DNA of 64,000 bases from Sphingobium lactosutens (GCF_013393185.1 NZ_QJQX01000054.1:186001-250000), one strand, 5' to 3'; shown: positions 54,307 to 63,900, counted from the stretch's first letter. Translations and numbers: made by a program. Notes: a model not told the origin generated them from the sequence alone.

Positions 54307-55056
54307 TCATCCCCTCCAGCTTTCGGACCAGTCGCGCGTCAATGCCTCTGCCGTGGCGTCGATCAGGCGCGGTTCGGTGCGGCCGGTCAGCGCATAGGAC
54401 ATGTCGCCGCGCCGCCAATAGGCGACCGATTCCGCGCCTTCCTGCACCGCATCGGGCCGTTCGGGCGCATGGCTGCGATCGCGTACGGCAAAGAGCGAGA
54501 AATTCTGTCCTGCCTCGGTCTTCACCGCGACCACCAGCGCCGGGCCGCGCTCGGTCGGGAAGAGCTGGACGTCGGTCACGCGCCAGTCTTCGGGCAGATG
54601 CGGCATGGCGATATGGGTGTTGGTGGCGATCTCGCGTGCATTATAACGGGGCGTTTCGACCTGCGACACCATGGCGGCGCGCATCATCGCGATGCGGTGC
54701 GAATTGACCGCATAGTCGACATAATCGGGCGGGCCGGAGGGACGCAGGAAGACCAACGCCAAACCGGCAGCCGCCGCCATGCCTCCCATGGCCGGCAGCG
54801 ACCGGCGCCAGACCGGGCGGGTGGGCCGGGGCGGTATCGCCTGCAATTTCACCGCCGTATCGGCCATCGCATCCGGCATGGCGCCGGGACGCGGGATCAT
54901 CAGTCGCAGCGCGCTGCGCGACGACAGGTCGGCCATGACCTGCGCTGCCTGATCGGGGTTGCGCGACAGATGCGTCTCCACCACGAAGCGGCGGGACAGT
55001 TCCAGCTGGTCGTCGACATAGGCGTCGAGTTCCCGTGCATTCACCTCATTGCTCAT
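54307..55056 (-). CDS. Anti-sigma factor, single membrane helix
   Basis: A 249-residue protein with an N-terminal anti-sigma domain (about 1-55, ELDAYVDDQLELSRRFVVETH), one membrane helix at about 88-106 and a periplasmic domain. It overlaps the sigma factor gene by 11 bases, the normal arrangement for an ECF pair. The signal is unknown. Confidence 0.85.
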   Translation of the reverse strand: MSNEVNARELDAYVDDQLELSRRFVVETHLSRNPDQAAQVMADLSSRSALRLMIPRPGAMPDAMADTAVKLQAIPPRPTRPVWRRSLPAMGGMAAAAGLALVFLRPSGPPDYVDYAVNSHRIAMMRAAMVSQVETPRYNAREIATNTHIAMPHLPEDWRVTDVQLFPTERGPALVVAVKTEAGQNFSLFAVRDRSHAPERPDAVQEGAESVAYWRRGDMSYALTGRTEPRLIDATAEALTRDWSESWRG

Positions 55057-55567
55057 CCTGTCCTCCCACCAGCCGGAGGTGCGACCCGGCTTTCCCTGTT
55101 CGATCCTCGCGCAGCGCGCTGCGGGCCCGTGACAGGCGCGACATGACCGTGCCGATCGGCACGCCCAGCACGCCGGCCGCTTCCTGATAGCTCAATCCCT
55201 CGATCGCAGTCAGGTGCAGCACCGCGCGCTGGGCGTCGGGCAGGGCGGCAAAGCCCCGCGCAATCTCCGCCAGCCGCATATGCTCCTCCTGCCGCGGGGC
55301 GATGCTCGACAGCAGGGTTTCGGCGAAGCGATCGTTGCGCCGGACTTCGGCCGCCTCCCGGCGCTTTCCCGAAATGAAGACATTATGGACGATAGCCAGC
55401 AGCCACCGGGTGCGGCTGCGCTCGGGCTGATAGGTTGCCTCGCGCTCGATCGCGCGGAGCAGCGCATCCTGCACGACGTCGTCGGCATCCTGATCGTCGC
55501 GGGCGAGCGAACGGGCATAGCGGCGCATCGCCAGCAGGTCAGCCTCCATGTCGCGCCGTTCGTCCAT
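55046..55567 (-). CDS. ECF-family RNA polymerase sigma factor
   Basis: A 173-residue sigma factor with region 2 (about 10-75, ARDDQDADDVVQDALLRA and TRWLLAIVHNVF) and region 4 (about 110-160, EGLSYQEAAGVLGVPIGTVMSRLSRAR). It starts 7 bases after the glycosyltransferase stop and is coupled to its anti-sigma gene. Targets are unknown. Confidence 0.92.
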   Translation of the reverse strand: MDERRDMEADLLAMRRYARSLARDDQDADDVVQDALLRAIEREATYQPERSRTRWLLAIVHNVFISGKRREAAEVRRNDRFAETLLSSIAPRQEEHMRLAEIARGFAALPDAQRAVLHLTAIEGLSYQEAAGVLGVPIGTVMSRLSRARSALREDRTGKAGSHLRLVGGQDEQ

Positions 55568-55574
55568 ATGCCGC

Positions 55575-56840
55575 TTATCCCGTGCGGGTCAGCGCCGGGC
55601 AAGCCTCGACAGAGTCGAAAGCGAAGGACCGATGCTGGAGCAGCGCGCCATAGGCATGGGCGACGACGTCCAGCACATCGTCCCAGACATGGCCCCGCGC
55701 CTCTTCCGCCGCCGCCTGCCGCATGGCGGCGAGCCGCGCCGGGTCGTTCATCAGGGTGATCGCGGCATCGGCATAGGCCTGCCCGTCGGCGGGTGGCAGC
55801 AGCAGGCCGGTGCGGCCATGGTCGACCAGCGCGGCGGCGCTCGGCACATTTGCCGACAGCACTGCAAGGCCCGATGCCATCGCCTCCAGATTGACGTTGC
55901 CGAACGCTTCGGTGACGCTGGGGTTGATCAGCATATCGGCGCTCGCCACCGCCCGGCCCAGCGCCTTGCCGCTCAGATGGCCCATGAAATTGGCGTTGGG
56001 CAGGCGCTGCGCCAGCCAGGAGCGGGCCGGGCCTTCGCCGACGATCATTGGCCGGACATGATGCCCCTGCGCACGGATCGCCGCGACCGCGTCGGCAAAG
56101 ACGTCCAGCCCCTTTTCCAGCACCAGCCGTCCGAAGAAGAGCGGGACGATATCGCCTTCCTCATAGCCATGGGCGGCACGGAAGAGCGGGTCGCGGCGGG
56201 TCGGCGCGAAATCATGCGGGTCGATCCCCCGGCCCCACACCGCGATCTTGTCCGCGCCATGGCGCGCCGCCATCTCGTCGCGGATCGGCGCGGTCGGCGC
56301 CAGGATCAGGTCGGCATCGCCATAGAAGCGGTCGAGATAGCGCTCGATCGTCCCGCGCAGGAAGGACAGGCGATAATAATCGAGATAGGTCTCGAACCGC
56401 GTATGCAGGCTGGCGACGACCGGGATGCCTCGCGCCTTTGCATATTTCTGGGCCTGCCGCCCCAGCCGGTCGGGGCAGGACAGATGGATGATGTCGGGTG
56501 CAAACGCCTCCAGATCGCGCCGCACCCCGCGCGTCAGGCCAATTGCCACGCGATATTCGGGACGGCCCGGAATGGTGAGCGAAGGGGCGGAGCATATGTC
56601 GCCGACCGACTGGAAGGCGGGAAAGGGCGCGGTCGGCGAATAGACACGCACCTCCATCCCCACCCGGTAGAGAAGATGGGCGACCAGCCGGTTCAGCGCC
56701 CGATTCGCGCCATCGCGCACACAGTCATAATTGCCGGAGAAGAGCGCGACGCGGATCGGTTCCTGACCGGTAAATCCGGTACGAAGAGGAATGACATTAT
56801 GGTCGGCCGGGAAGCGGGAAGGTGCATTCATGCCCGGCAT
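55575..56840 (-). CDS. Glycosyltransferase family 4 protein
   Basis: A 421-residue GT-B glycosyltransferase. The N-domain starts IRVALFSGNYDCVRDGANRA. The C-domain shows FFGRLVLEKGLDVF, MIVGEGPARSWL and the nucleotide-sugar motif NPSVTEAFGNVNLEAMASG (EX7E). It resembles enzymes that glycosylate lipids (SqdX/MgtA-like). ATG 56831 is an alternative start. It is followed by the ECF sigma gene. Confidence 0.88.
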   Translation of the reverse strand: MPGMNAPSRFPADHNVIPLRTGFTGQEPIRVALFSGNYDCVRDGANRALNRLVAHLLYRVGMEVRVYSPTAPFPAFQSVGDICSAPSLTIPGRPEYRVAIGLTRGVRRDLEAFAPDIIHLSCPDRLGRQAQKYAKARGIPVVASLHTRFETYLDYYRLSFLRGTIERYLDRFYGDADLILAPTAPIRDEMAARHGADKIAVWGRGIDPHDFAPTRRDPLFRAAHGYEEGDIVPLFFGRLVLEKGLDVFADAVAAIRAQGHHVRPMIVGEGPARSWLAQRLPNANFMGHLSGKALGRAVASADMLINPSVTEAFGNVNLEAMASGLAVLSANVPSAAALVDHGRTGLLLPPADGQAYADAAITLMNDPARLAAMRQAAAEEARGHVWDDVLDVVAHAYGALLQHRSFAFDSVEACPALTRTG

Positions 56841-56866
56841 ACGTATGCCGGCGGCGATTTATTCCA

Positions 56867-57955
56867 TCACACGCCGCCGGCCTCATCCTGTGCTGCGGCC
56901 ACCGGCGTGACCGGCCGCCGCACGCCCAGCGCATGGCCGGCGAGCAGTACCGGCAGCAGCACGCCCATACCGACGAAGATGGCGACCAGCCGTTCCAGCG
57001 CGGGGGCGAGTTCGGCGGCGTCGTAACGGTCCGGCACCAACGTCACCAGCACCGCGAGCGTGAATTGCGTGCCGACATAGCGGTGCGCGGGATCGCCATT
57101 TTCCAGATGCCGCCCCAGCGCGACGCCGATCGCGGTGCCGGTCAGCAGCAGGACCGACGAGCCACCGGCGCCCAGCAGGAAGGCGGCAGCGAAGAGCGCC
57201 CCGATGCCGCAGCCGATGCTACGCTGGAGGATGCGGCGGCTCACCGGGACGAGGCCGCTCTGGCCGATGCCGGTCATCGGCAGGACCATCACCGCCATCA
57301 CCATGATCGCCCCTTGCGCCAGCGCGGGCAGGCGGAAGGCTGCGCCCAGCGCGACGAGCAGCGCCAGCGCCACCCCGGCCTGACAGGCATGGCGGAAGGC
57401 GTCGCGATGCCATCGTGCGCTCATGGGCGGCGGGGTGGGTGGGGCCGGCCAACGGCGGCGCAGGCTGAACGTGGAGGCGATGCTGACCGCCAGACAGGCG
57501 GCGATGCCCGCGACCGTTTCCAATATGCGGGTCTGGACGAAATCGGCCAGTGCGATGGCGGGATGCTCCAGCTTGTCGAGCACCACCATCGCGAAGGTCA
57601 GGCCGAAAAAGAGCCAGGCATAAGATCGACGCGAGGTGATCGCGGCATAGAGGCTGATCGTCCCCACCAGCATCATCGCCAGCGCGGCGAACGGCCAGCC
57701 CGGCAACACCAGCGGCGCGACGCCCAGCGCCAGCAGCCCGCCCGCCGCCGTGCCGACGATACGCAGCGCCCCGCGCATCAGCGTCTCGGCGGCATGGCCG
57801 CGCATCACCATATAGCCGGCGAAGGCGGCCCAGGACACATGGGTCGCGCCCAGCAGATGGGCGATCAGGATCGCCAGCAACACCGACGCGACGCATTCCG
57901 CCTCATCGACCGTGCGCGGCGTTACCCGATCCAGCAGCTTTGCGCCTGATGCCAT
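56867..57955 (-). CDS. FUSC-family inner membrane protein
   Basis: A 362-residue protein with two blocks of about six membrane helices each separated by a hydrophilic part, the pattern of FUSC/aromatic acid exporter proteins (AaeB, YccS). Substrates may be aromatic or fusaric-acid-like compounds. ATG 57955 has GGAGAGG upstream; ATG 57967 is an alternative. It lies 26 bases upstream of the glycosyltransferase gene. Confidence 0.8.
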   Translation of the reverse strand: MASGAKLLDRVTPRTVDEAECVASVLLAILIAHLLGATHVSWAAFAGYMVMRGHAAETLMRGALRIVGTAAGGLLALGVAPLVLPGWPFAALAMMLVGTISLYAAITSRRSYAWLFFGLTFAMVVLDKLEHPAIALADFVQTRILETVAGIAACLAVSIASTFSLRRRWPAPPTPPPMSARWHRDAFRHACQAGVALALLVALGAAFRLPALAQGAIMVMAVMVLPMTGIGQSGLVPVSRRILQRSIGCGIGALFAAAFLLGAGGSSVLLLTGTAIGVALGRHLENGDPAHRYVGTQFTLAVLVTLVPDRYDAAELAPALERLVAIFVGMGVLLPVLLAGHALGVRRPVTPVAAAQDEAGGV

Positions 57956-58084
57956 GCGCCTCTCCATGCCGCAGCAGGGCGCAAATGGCCATTGTGCATG
58001 CTGCAATGTCACTTGCACGGAACAAGCGCGCCCGCCGATTATTTCCCGTCGGTTTCCGGTCATGCATGCTGGCAAGGGGAAGAT

Positions 58085-58894
58085 ATGCAGGTGCGAACGC
58101 TCATGATCCTGGCGGGGCTGATGCTGGCGCCCGCCACGGCGCATGCACAGGGATCGGCGTCACGCGACCTGTGCACGGATCGGCCGGGCCTCGGCACGCC
58201 GCCCTGCACAGTGGAGCCGGGGCATATGGTGATGGAGCTTGGCCTTGGTGACTGGACCCGCGAGCGCGATCCGCAAAGCCGGACCGACACGGTGGAGACT
58301 GGCGACCTGCTGCTGCGGCTGGGCCTGACCGACAGTCTGGAGGCGCAGATCGGATGGACCGCCTATGGCCATGTGCGCACGCGTGATCGGGCCAGTGGGG
58401 TGATCGACCGGAGCGATGGCGTCGGCGATGTGCAACTCGCCCTGCGACAGAATCTCCACAATCCCGACGGGTCGGGCTTTTCGGTCGCGCTCATGCCCTA
58501 TGCGACCCTGCCAGTCGGCGGCAGCGCGATCGGCGCGGGCGATTGGGGTGGAGGGCTGCTGGTGCCGGTCAGTTTCGACCTGAGCGACGGCCTTTCACTG
58601 GAACTGACGCCGGAGGTCGATGCGGCGGTGGACGAGGATGGCGACGGCCGGCATCTCGCCTTCGGCAGCGTCGTCGGGCTGGAGGTCGAACTGGGCGACA
58701 CGCTGTCGGCCACGGCCGAAACGTCATTGATGCGCGACGATGATCCGGCGGATCATAGCACCCAGGCGCTGGGTGGGCTGGCGCTCGGCTGGCAACCGTC
58801 CGACGCCATGCAGTTCGACGTCGGCCTCAATATCGGGCTGAATGCCGACAGCCCGGACAGCGAGGTCTATCTGGGCGTCGTCCGGCGCTTCTGA
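58085..58894 (+). CDS. Transporter-like outer membrane protein
   Basis: A 269-residue protein with a Sec signal peptide (cleavage after AHAQ, about residue 22) and an all-beta pattern with alternating hydrophobic residues, ending in a C-terminal aromatic residue (VVRRF), as in outer membrane beta barrels. The repeated D/G-rich turns and RPGLGTPPCTVEPGH start resemble the MetA-pathway phenol degradation/transporter family. It diverges from the FUSC gene, a possible functional partner. Confidence 0.75.
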   Translation: MQVRTLMILAGLMLAPATAHAQGSASRDLCTDRPGLGTPPCTVEPGHMVMELGLGDWTRERDPQSRTDTVETGDLLLRLGLTDSLEAQIGWTAYGHVRTRDRASGVIDRSDGVGDVQLALRQNLHNPDGSGFSVALMPYATLPVGGSAIGAGDWGGGLLVPVSFDLSDGLSLELTPEVDAAVDEDGDGRHLAFGSVVGLEVELGDTLSATAETSLMRDDDPADHSTQALGGLALGWQPSDAMQFDVGLNIGLNADSPDSEVYLGVVRRF

Positions 58895-58952
58895 GCCGTT
58901 TATATCGCGCGGCATTAAATCTAAGGCAGATCGCGCGCTCTAAGTTTTTGTT

Positions 58953-59004
58953 GTCGCATCGTTTTAGGCGCAAAACCGGTTCCCACTTTTGCGCACGATG
59001 CGCT
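58953..59004. repeat. GGGAACCGGTTTTG palindromic repeat, family B copy 2
   Basis: GTCGCATCG...ACGATGCGCT ends enclose GCGCAAAACCGGTTCCCACTTTTGCGC. It overlaps the last bases of the beta-lactamase-like gene. Confidence 0.8.
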
Positions 59005-60151
59005 ACCGCTTTTCGTGATTGGCGGCTACCGCCCGCGACACGGCCTGCATCAACGCCCAGCGTTCCGGGATCGACACGGTGGTCGACCCGATCATCACCG
59101 CCACGGCATAGCTGGTGCCGTCGGGTGCGGTCATGATGCCGATATCGTTGAAGCCGGTCGAGCGCGGCGGCAGATCCTGCCCGGTGCCGGTCTTGTGCAA
59201 ATAGGACCAGCCCGACGGCACGCCGCCCTTGATCCGCTGCGGCCCGGTCTTCGCCTCCGACATGATCGACATCAGCAGGCGCGAGGAGGCGGAGGAGAGC
59301 ATGTCCCCCTCCTTCAGCTTCGCCAGCGCCTGGACGATGGAGGCGGGCGCCGCGCCGTCCGGCGGACTGGCGAGATAATTGTCCAGCGCTTTCGCCCGCA
59401 CCGACATGGGCAGGCGCGACCGGGCGGCGTAGAAATTGCGGCCGACCGAATAATCCTGCCGCCAGTCGAGGCCCGCGGTCGCCGACTGCAACAGTCGTTC
59501 GCCGGGGCCGAAACGGATATCCTTGATCATCCGCCGCGCGAGGAAGCTGCGCACCGCCTCCGGCCCGCCGACCGCGCGGAGCAGCGTGTCGTTGGCGGTA
59601 TTGTCGCTTTGCGTCATCGCGCGGCGCATCAGGTCGGAATAGCTGGTGGTCCAGCTGCCATTCTTCAGCATCGCCGCCGACGGCTGGTGGAACAGGGTCA
59701 GGTCGTTGCGGGTGATGGTGGTGGTGTCGGCGAGGCGCAGCTTGCCCCGGTCGACCGCGTCGAGGAAGGTCATCGACACCCAGAGCTTGGACACGCTCTG
59801 CTGCGGGAAGAGCGCATTGCCGTTCCACGCCACCGTCCAGTCCGCGCCGATGCGACGCACGGCGATGCCGACCTTGCCGTTGAAGCTCTGCCCCAGATTG
59901 CGCACGACGTTGACGAGCGCCGGCGGCGGCGTTTCGCGCTGGTCGATCTCGCGATAGGGCTGGGGCGGATTGGCGACCGGACGGATCGGCCAGCTGTTGG
60001 TCGATGGCTGGGGACGGGCGGGCAACGGCTTTTGCGGCGCAGGCGCGGCAGCTTGCGCCCGACGCGGTTCGGGTGCGCTCACGCATGCGGACAGCGCCGC
60101 CATCAACAACACCAGGCGCGCCGATCCGCCCCGGTTCCTATTCACCTTCAT
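59003..60151 (-). CDS. Class A beta-lactamase-like serine hydrolase, lipoprotein
   Basis: A 382-residue protein with a lipobox (LSAC, Cys23) and a Pro-rich linker. Active-site motifs are S119-V-S-K122, S182-D-N184, Glu218 in ERLLQ where class A enzymes have ExxLN, and K320-T-G. The spacing from SDN to Glu218 equals that from Ser130 to Glu166 in TEM. About 30 extra residues follow Glu218, enlarging the omega-loop region. Beta-lactam hydrolysis is possible but unproven. ATG 60151 follows GGGGAAG. Confidence 0.85.
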   Translation of the reverse strand: MKVNRNRGGSARLVLLMAALSACVSAPEPRRAQAAAPAPQKPLPARPQPSTNSWPIRPVANPPQPYREIDQRETPPPALVNVVRNLGQSFNGKVGIAVRRIGADWTVAWNGNALFPQQSVSKLWVSMTFLDAVDRGKLRLADTTTITRNDLTLFHQPSAAMLKNGSWTTSYSDLMRRAMTQSDNTANDTLLRAVGGPEAVRSFLARRMIKDIRFGPGERLLQSATAGLDWRQDYSVGRNFYAARSRLPMSVRAKALDNYLASPPDGAAPASIVQALAKLKEGDMLSSASSRLLMSIMSEAKTGPQRIKGGVPSGWSYLHKTGTGQDLPPRSTGFNDIGIMTAPDGTSYAVAVMIGSTTVSIPERWALMQAVSRAVAANHEKR

Positions 60152-60402
60152 CGTCTTCCCCGCACTCGCTCCTGATCCAAGGGATGGCCTGCCGGTCCTT
60201 CCGGCAAGGCTCGTGCGACGAATGATTCCACAAATGCGATGTAAGGAGGCTGAACGGCGCAACCCTTGATCGAGGTTTTGATTTGCCGCCTTTATGCAGC
60301 GCCGGCCATAGGTTGCGGGTCGGCAGGTTATCCCATTTGCCTGGAAAAGGCTTTGCGATCGCTCAGTTGCGGTTCAGCGGCGGACGGGCAATAGCCTTCG
60401 CC

Positions 60403-61254
60403 ATGACGAACGGGATGGACAGGCGGGCGCTGCTGCTCGGTACATTGGTGACGGGCATGATGGCGGGCGGCGGCAGGGCATGGGCCGCGCCCTTCGCCTC
60501 GCGCCGGATCGCCATGAACGTGCGCGGCGCGGCCACCGGCGCAGCGCGCGATGTGCTGCTGATCCCCGGCCTAGCCAGCGGTCCGGGCATTTGGACCGGC
60601 GTGCTTGGCGCGCTGCCGGGCTATCGCTTCCACCTCGTCCATGTGCGCGGCTTTGCGGGCCTCGCGCCCGAAGCCAATGCCAGTGGCCCGCTGCTCCAGC
60701 CGATTGCGGACGAAATTGCACGCTATGCCGCCGCCGCCGGCCTCAAGCGCCCTGCCATCGTCGGGCACAGCATGGGCGGCACGCTGGCAATGCTGCTCGG
60801 CCTCCGGAATATCGCCAGCCGCGTCATGGTGGTCGACATGCTGCCGGCCGGCGCCGCCATGGTTGGCGGGACGGCGAGCGGACTCGGTTTCCTCGCCGAC
60901 CAGCTAAGCGGCTATCTGACCGGGACTGCGGCCGGGCGGCGCTATCTGGCGGAAATGGTGGCGCAGGCGTCAGGCGCGGCGGGGAGCGATCCCGACGTCA
61001 TAGCCAATGCGTTGCGCGATCTGGCCAATGTCGATCTCGGCCTGCAATTGCCGCGCCTCGCTGCCCCGCTGGAGGTCGTCTACGCAGTCGGATCGGACGC
61101 GCAGCAGGCGGCCGCCATCACCAGTCGCTTCCGCGCCGCCTATGCGCCGAAGAAGAATGCGCTACTGAAAGCCATCGGTCCCAGCGGCCATATGGTGATG
61201 GGCGACCAGCCCGCCCGCTTCAACGCGGCGCTCAAGGATTTCCTTGCCGGTTGA
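60403..61254 (+). CDS. Alpha/beta hydrolase, exported
   Basis: A 283-residue protein. The N-terminus MDRRALLLGTLVTGMMAGGG with cleavage after AWA is a Tat-like signal. The hydrolase fold shows LLIPGLASG near residue 52 (oxyanion region), the nucleophile elbow GHSMGG with Ser123, and a C-terminal GPSGHMVM histidine. The substrate is unknown. It converges with nadB. Confidence 0.82.
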   Translation: MTNGMDRRALLLGTLVTGMMAGGGRAWAAPFASRRIAMNVRGAATGAARDVLLIPGLASGPGIWTGVLGALPGYRFHLVHVRGFAGLAPEANASGPLLQPIADEIARYAAAAGLKRPAIVGHSMGGTLAMLLGLRNIASRVMVVDMLPAGAAMVGGTASGLGFLADQLSGYLTGTAAGRRYLAEMVAQASGAAGSDPDVIANALRDLANVDLGLQLPRLAAPLEVVYAVGSDAQQAAAITSRFRAAYAPKKNALLKAIGPSGHMVMGDQPARFNAALKDFLAG

Positions 61255-61266
61255 TTCCGCCGCGCC

Positions 61267-62871
61267 TCAGGGCGCCAGCACCGTGTCCACCGCCGCCTCC
61301 AGCGTCTCGGGATAATCGAGCGTATAGTGGAGGCCGCGGCTTTCCTTGCGGTGGAGCGCCGAACGAACCACCAGCCGCGCCACTTCCAGCAGGTTGCGCA
61401 GTTCGATCAGGTCGGGCGTCACGCGGAAATTGCCGTAATATTCGTCCACTTCCTTCGCCAGCAGGTCGATGCGGTGCTGGGCGCGCTCCAGCCGCTTGGT
61501 GGTGCGGACGATGCCGACATAGTCCCACATGAAGCGGCGGATTTCCTTCCAGTTATGCTGGACGATGACTTCCTCGTCGCTGTTGGTGACGCGGCTTTCG
61601 TCCCAGGGCCGGATCGGCGGCGGGGGCGGTAGGTCGTCCCAGTTCGCGCGGATATGCTTCGCCGCCGCCTCGCCGAAGACGAAACATTCCAGCAGCGAGT
61701 TGGACGCGAGGCGGTTGGCGCCGTGCAGCCCGCTTTCGGTGACTTCGCCGGCCGCATAGAGGCCGGGCAGGTCGGTGCGGCCATCCAGGTCGATCACCAC
61801 CCCGCCGCAGGTATAATGCTGCGCCGGGACGACCGGGATCGGCTCTTTCGTGATGTCGATGTCGAGGTCCAGCAGCCGGGCATGGATGGTCGGGAAGTGC
61901 TGCTTCACGAACGCCGGGTCTTTATGACTGATATCCAGATGGACATAGTCGAGGCCAAGCCGCTTGATTTCATGGTCGATGGCGCGCGCCACCACGTCGC
62001 GCGGGGCCAATTCCTCGCGCGAATCGAAGCGGGGCATGAACCGCTCGCCGCCGCCCGGTACGCCGGGCGGCAGCTTCAGATGCCCGCCTTCGCCGCGCAC
62101 CGCTTCGGTGATCAGGAAATTCTTGACCTCCAGATTGTAGAGGCAGGTCGGGTGGAACTGGTTCATCTCCATGTTCGACACCCGGCAACCCGCGCGCCAG
62201 GCCATGGCGATGCCGTCGCCGGTCGCGCCACGCGGCGCGGTGGAAAAAAGATAGGTACGCCCCGCCCCCCCGGTGCAGAGGATCGTCGCGCGACCGAGGA
62301 TCGCGTCGACATGGCCGGTCTTCCTGTTGAAGGCGTAGACGCCCCAGACATGGCCGTCGCCCGAATAGCGTTCGCCATGGCGGCTGGTGATGAGGTCGAT
62401 CGCGACCAGATCCTCAACCAGCGTGATGTTCGGATTGGCCCGCGCGGCTTTCAGGAGAGCGACCTGCACCGCATGGCCGGTGGCGTCGTCGACATGGACG
62501 ATCCGCCGGTGGCTGTGGCCACCCTCGCGGGTCAGGTGCCAGCGTTCGCCGAATTCCTCACCACCGTTAAACGGCACGCCCAGTTCGGCCAGACGCTCGA
62601 TCGCGGCAGGGGCTTCGGACACGACGAATTCGACCGTCGCCTGGTCATTGAGACCGGCGCCCGCGACCATCGTGTCATGGACATGTGCCTCGAAACTGTC
62701 ACCCGCGTCGAGTACGGCGGCAATGCCGCCCTGCGCCCAGTTGGTGGACCCACCGTCGAGCGCGCCCTTGGCCAGCACCAGAACTTTGCGGTCCTGCGCG
62801 AGGTTGATGGCGGCTGTCAGCCCGGCGGCGCCGGAACCGATGATGACGACGTCATGGGTGGTGGTGGGCAT
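61267..62871 (-). CDS. nadB: L-aspartate oxidase
   Basis: A 534-residue flavoenzyme that converts aspartate to iminoaspartate for NAD synthesis. The FAD site is GSGAAG (12-17), followed by GGSTNWAQGGIAAV. The active region has HPTCLYN and the capping-domain arginines, with RFMPRFDSREELAPRDVVARA typical of NadB. nadA and nadC are not in the window. Confidence 0.95.
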   Translation of the reverse strand: MPTTTHDVVIIGSGAAGLTAAINLAQDRKVLVLAKGALDGGSTNWAQGGIAAVLDAGDSFEAHVHDTMVAGAGLNDQATVEFVVSEAPAAIERLAELGVPFNGGEEFGERWHLTREGGHSHRRIVHVDDATGHAVQVALLKAARANPNITLVEDLVAIDLITSRHGERYSGDGHVWGVYAFNRKTGHVDAILGRATILCTGGAGRTYLFSTAPRGATGDGIAMAWRAGCRVSNMEMNQFHPTCLYNLEVKNFLITEAVRGEGGHLKLPPGVPGGGERFMPRFDSREELAPRDVVARAIDHEIKRLGLDYVHLDISHKDPAFVKQHFPTIHARLLDLDIDITKEPIPVVPAQHYTCGGVVIDLDGRTDLPGLYAAGEVTESGLHGANRLASNSLLECFVFGEAAAKHIRANWDDLPPPPPIRPWDESRVTNSDEEVIVQHNWKEIRRFMWDYVGIVRTTKRLERAQHRIDLLAKEVDEYYGNFRVTPDLIELRNLLEVARLVVRSALHRKESRGLHYTLDYPETLEAAVDTVLAP

Positions 62872-62905
62872 TGTCGTTCTCGATATATCGGGCCTGTTTC
62901 CTATC

Positions 62906-62967
62906 CCGTTCGCTTCGAGCTTGTCGAGAATGTTGCGTACAGTTCTCGACAGGCTCGAATCGAACGG
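62906..62967. repeat. CCGTTCG-family palindromic repeat (copy 5)
   Basis: CCGTTCGCTTCGAGCTTGTC plus GAGAA (62906-62930) pairs with TTCTCGACAGGCTCGAATCG plus AACGG (62943-62967) at 23 of 25 positions. It lies between the ABC ATPase gene and nadB. Confidence 0.8.
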
Positions 62968-62973
62968 AGGTCG

Positions 62974-63900
62974 CTAGGCCGCCGCCGTCAGATTGAGGAA
63001 GACATCCTCCAGGTCGGGATCGCGCGTCACCACGTCGACGATCGACAGGCCGCTCGCCTGCACGGCGCTCAGCACCTGCCCAGCATTGGCTCGGTCTTTC
63101 ATATAGGTGATGGTGAGCGTGCGCTCGCCCGACAGTTCGACCTTCTCGAAACAGGGCGCATCAGGAGCGATCGTCACGTCGCGGTCGACCGTTACCTGCA
63201 CCACCTTCTCCTGCGCCATGGCGATCAGTTCGCGGGTCGGCTTGTCGGTGATGACCTTGCCATGGTTGATGATGCCGATGCGATCGCACAGCTCCTCCGC
63301 CTCTTCCAGATAGTGGGTCGTCAGCACGATCGTCACGCCCCGTGCATTGAGTTCGCGCACATAGGCCCAGAGCTGCTGGCGCAACTGCACGTCGACGCCG
63401 GCGGTCGGTTCGTCCAGCACCAGGATCGGCGGGCTGTGCACCATCGCCTTGGCCACCAGCAGCCGGCGCTTCATGCCGCCCGACAGGGTACGGGCATAGG
63501 CATTGGCCTTGTCTTCCAGATGCACGGCGCGCAGCAATTCCATCGACCGGCGCCTTTCCTTGGGCACGCCGTAGAAGCCGGCCTGATTCTCCAGCGTCTC
63601 GAACGGGGTGAAGAAGGGGTCGAAGACGATTTCCTGCGGCACGATGCCGATGCTGTTCTTGCTGTTGCGCGGGTTGGCGTCGATGTCGAAGCCCCAGATG
63701 CGGACGTCACCCGCCGTCTTGTTCACCATGCCGGCGAGGATATTGATCGTGGTCGACTTGCCCGCGCCATTGGGGCCAAGCAGCCCGTAAATCTGCCCGC
63801 GCGGGATGGTGAGGTTGATCCCGTCGAGCGCGCACTTGCCGCCCTTATAGACCTTGGTCAGGTTGCGGATTTCGATCGCGGGGGTGGGGCTGTCGGTCAT
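62974..63900 (-). CDS. ABC transporter ATP-binding protein (ABC-2 type exporter)
   Basis: A 308-residue ATPase: Walker A GPNGAGKST (about 42-50), Q-loop PQEIVFD, signature LSGGMKRR, Walker B ILVLDEPTAGVD and the H-loop TTHYLEEAE. It pairs with a permease of the ABC-2 type, not seen in this window and perhaps located elsewhere. The C-terminal 80 residues are the regulatory extension common in this group. The last 100 bases of the window show no further gene. Confidence 0.92.
   Translation of the reverse strand: MTDSPTPAIEIRNLTKVYKGGKCALDGINLTIPRGQIYGLLGPNGAGKSTTINILAGMVNKTAGDVRIWGFDIDANPRNSKNSIGIVPQEIVFDPFFTPFETLENQAGFYGVPKERRRSMELLRAVHLEDKANAYARTLSGGMKRRLLVAKAMVHSPPILVLDEPTAGVDVQLRQQLWAYVRELNARGVTIVLTTHYLEEAEELCDRIGIINHGKVITDKPTRELIAMAQEKVVQVTVDRDVTIAPDAPCFEKVELSGERTLTITYMKDRANAGQVLSAVQASGLSIVDVVTRDPDLEDVFLNLTAAA

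Noticed and set aside
52021..55146. Very long open frame (1041 codons) on the plus strand opposite polA and the anti-sigma gene
   Set aside because: It is antisense to clear genes, lacks domains and has the His/Arg/Gln-rich composition of GC-driven shadow frames.
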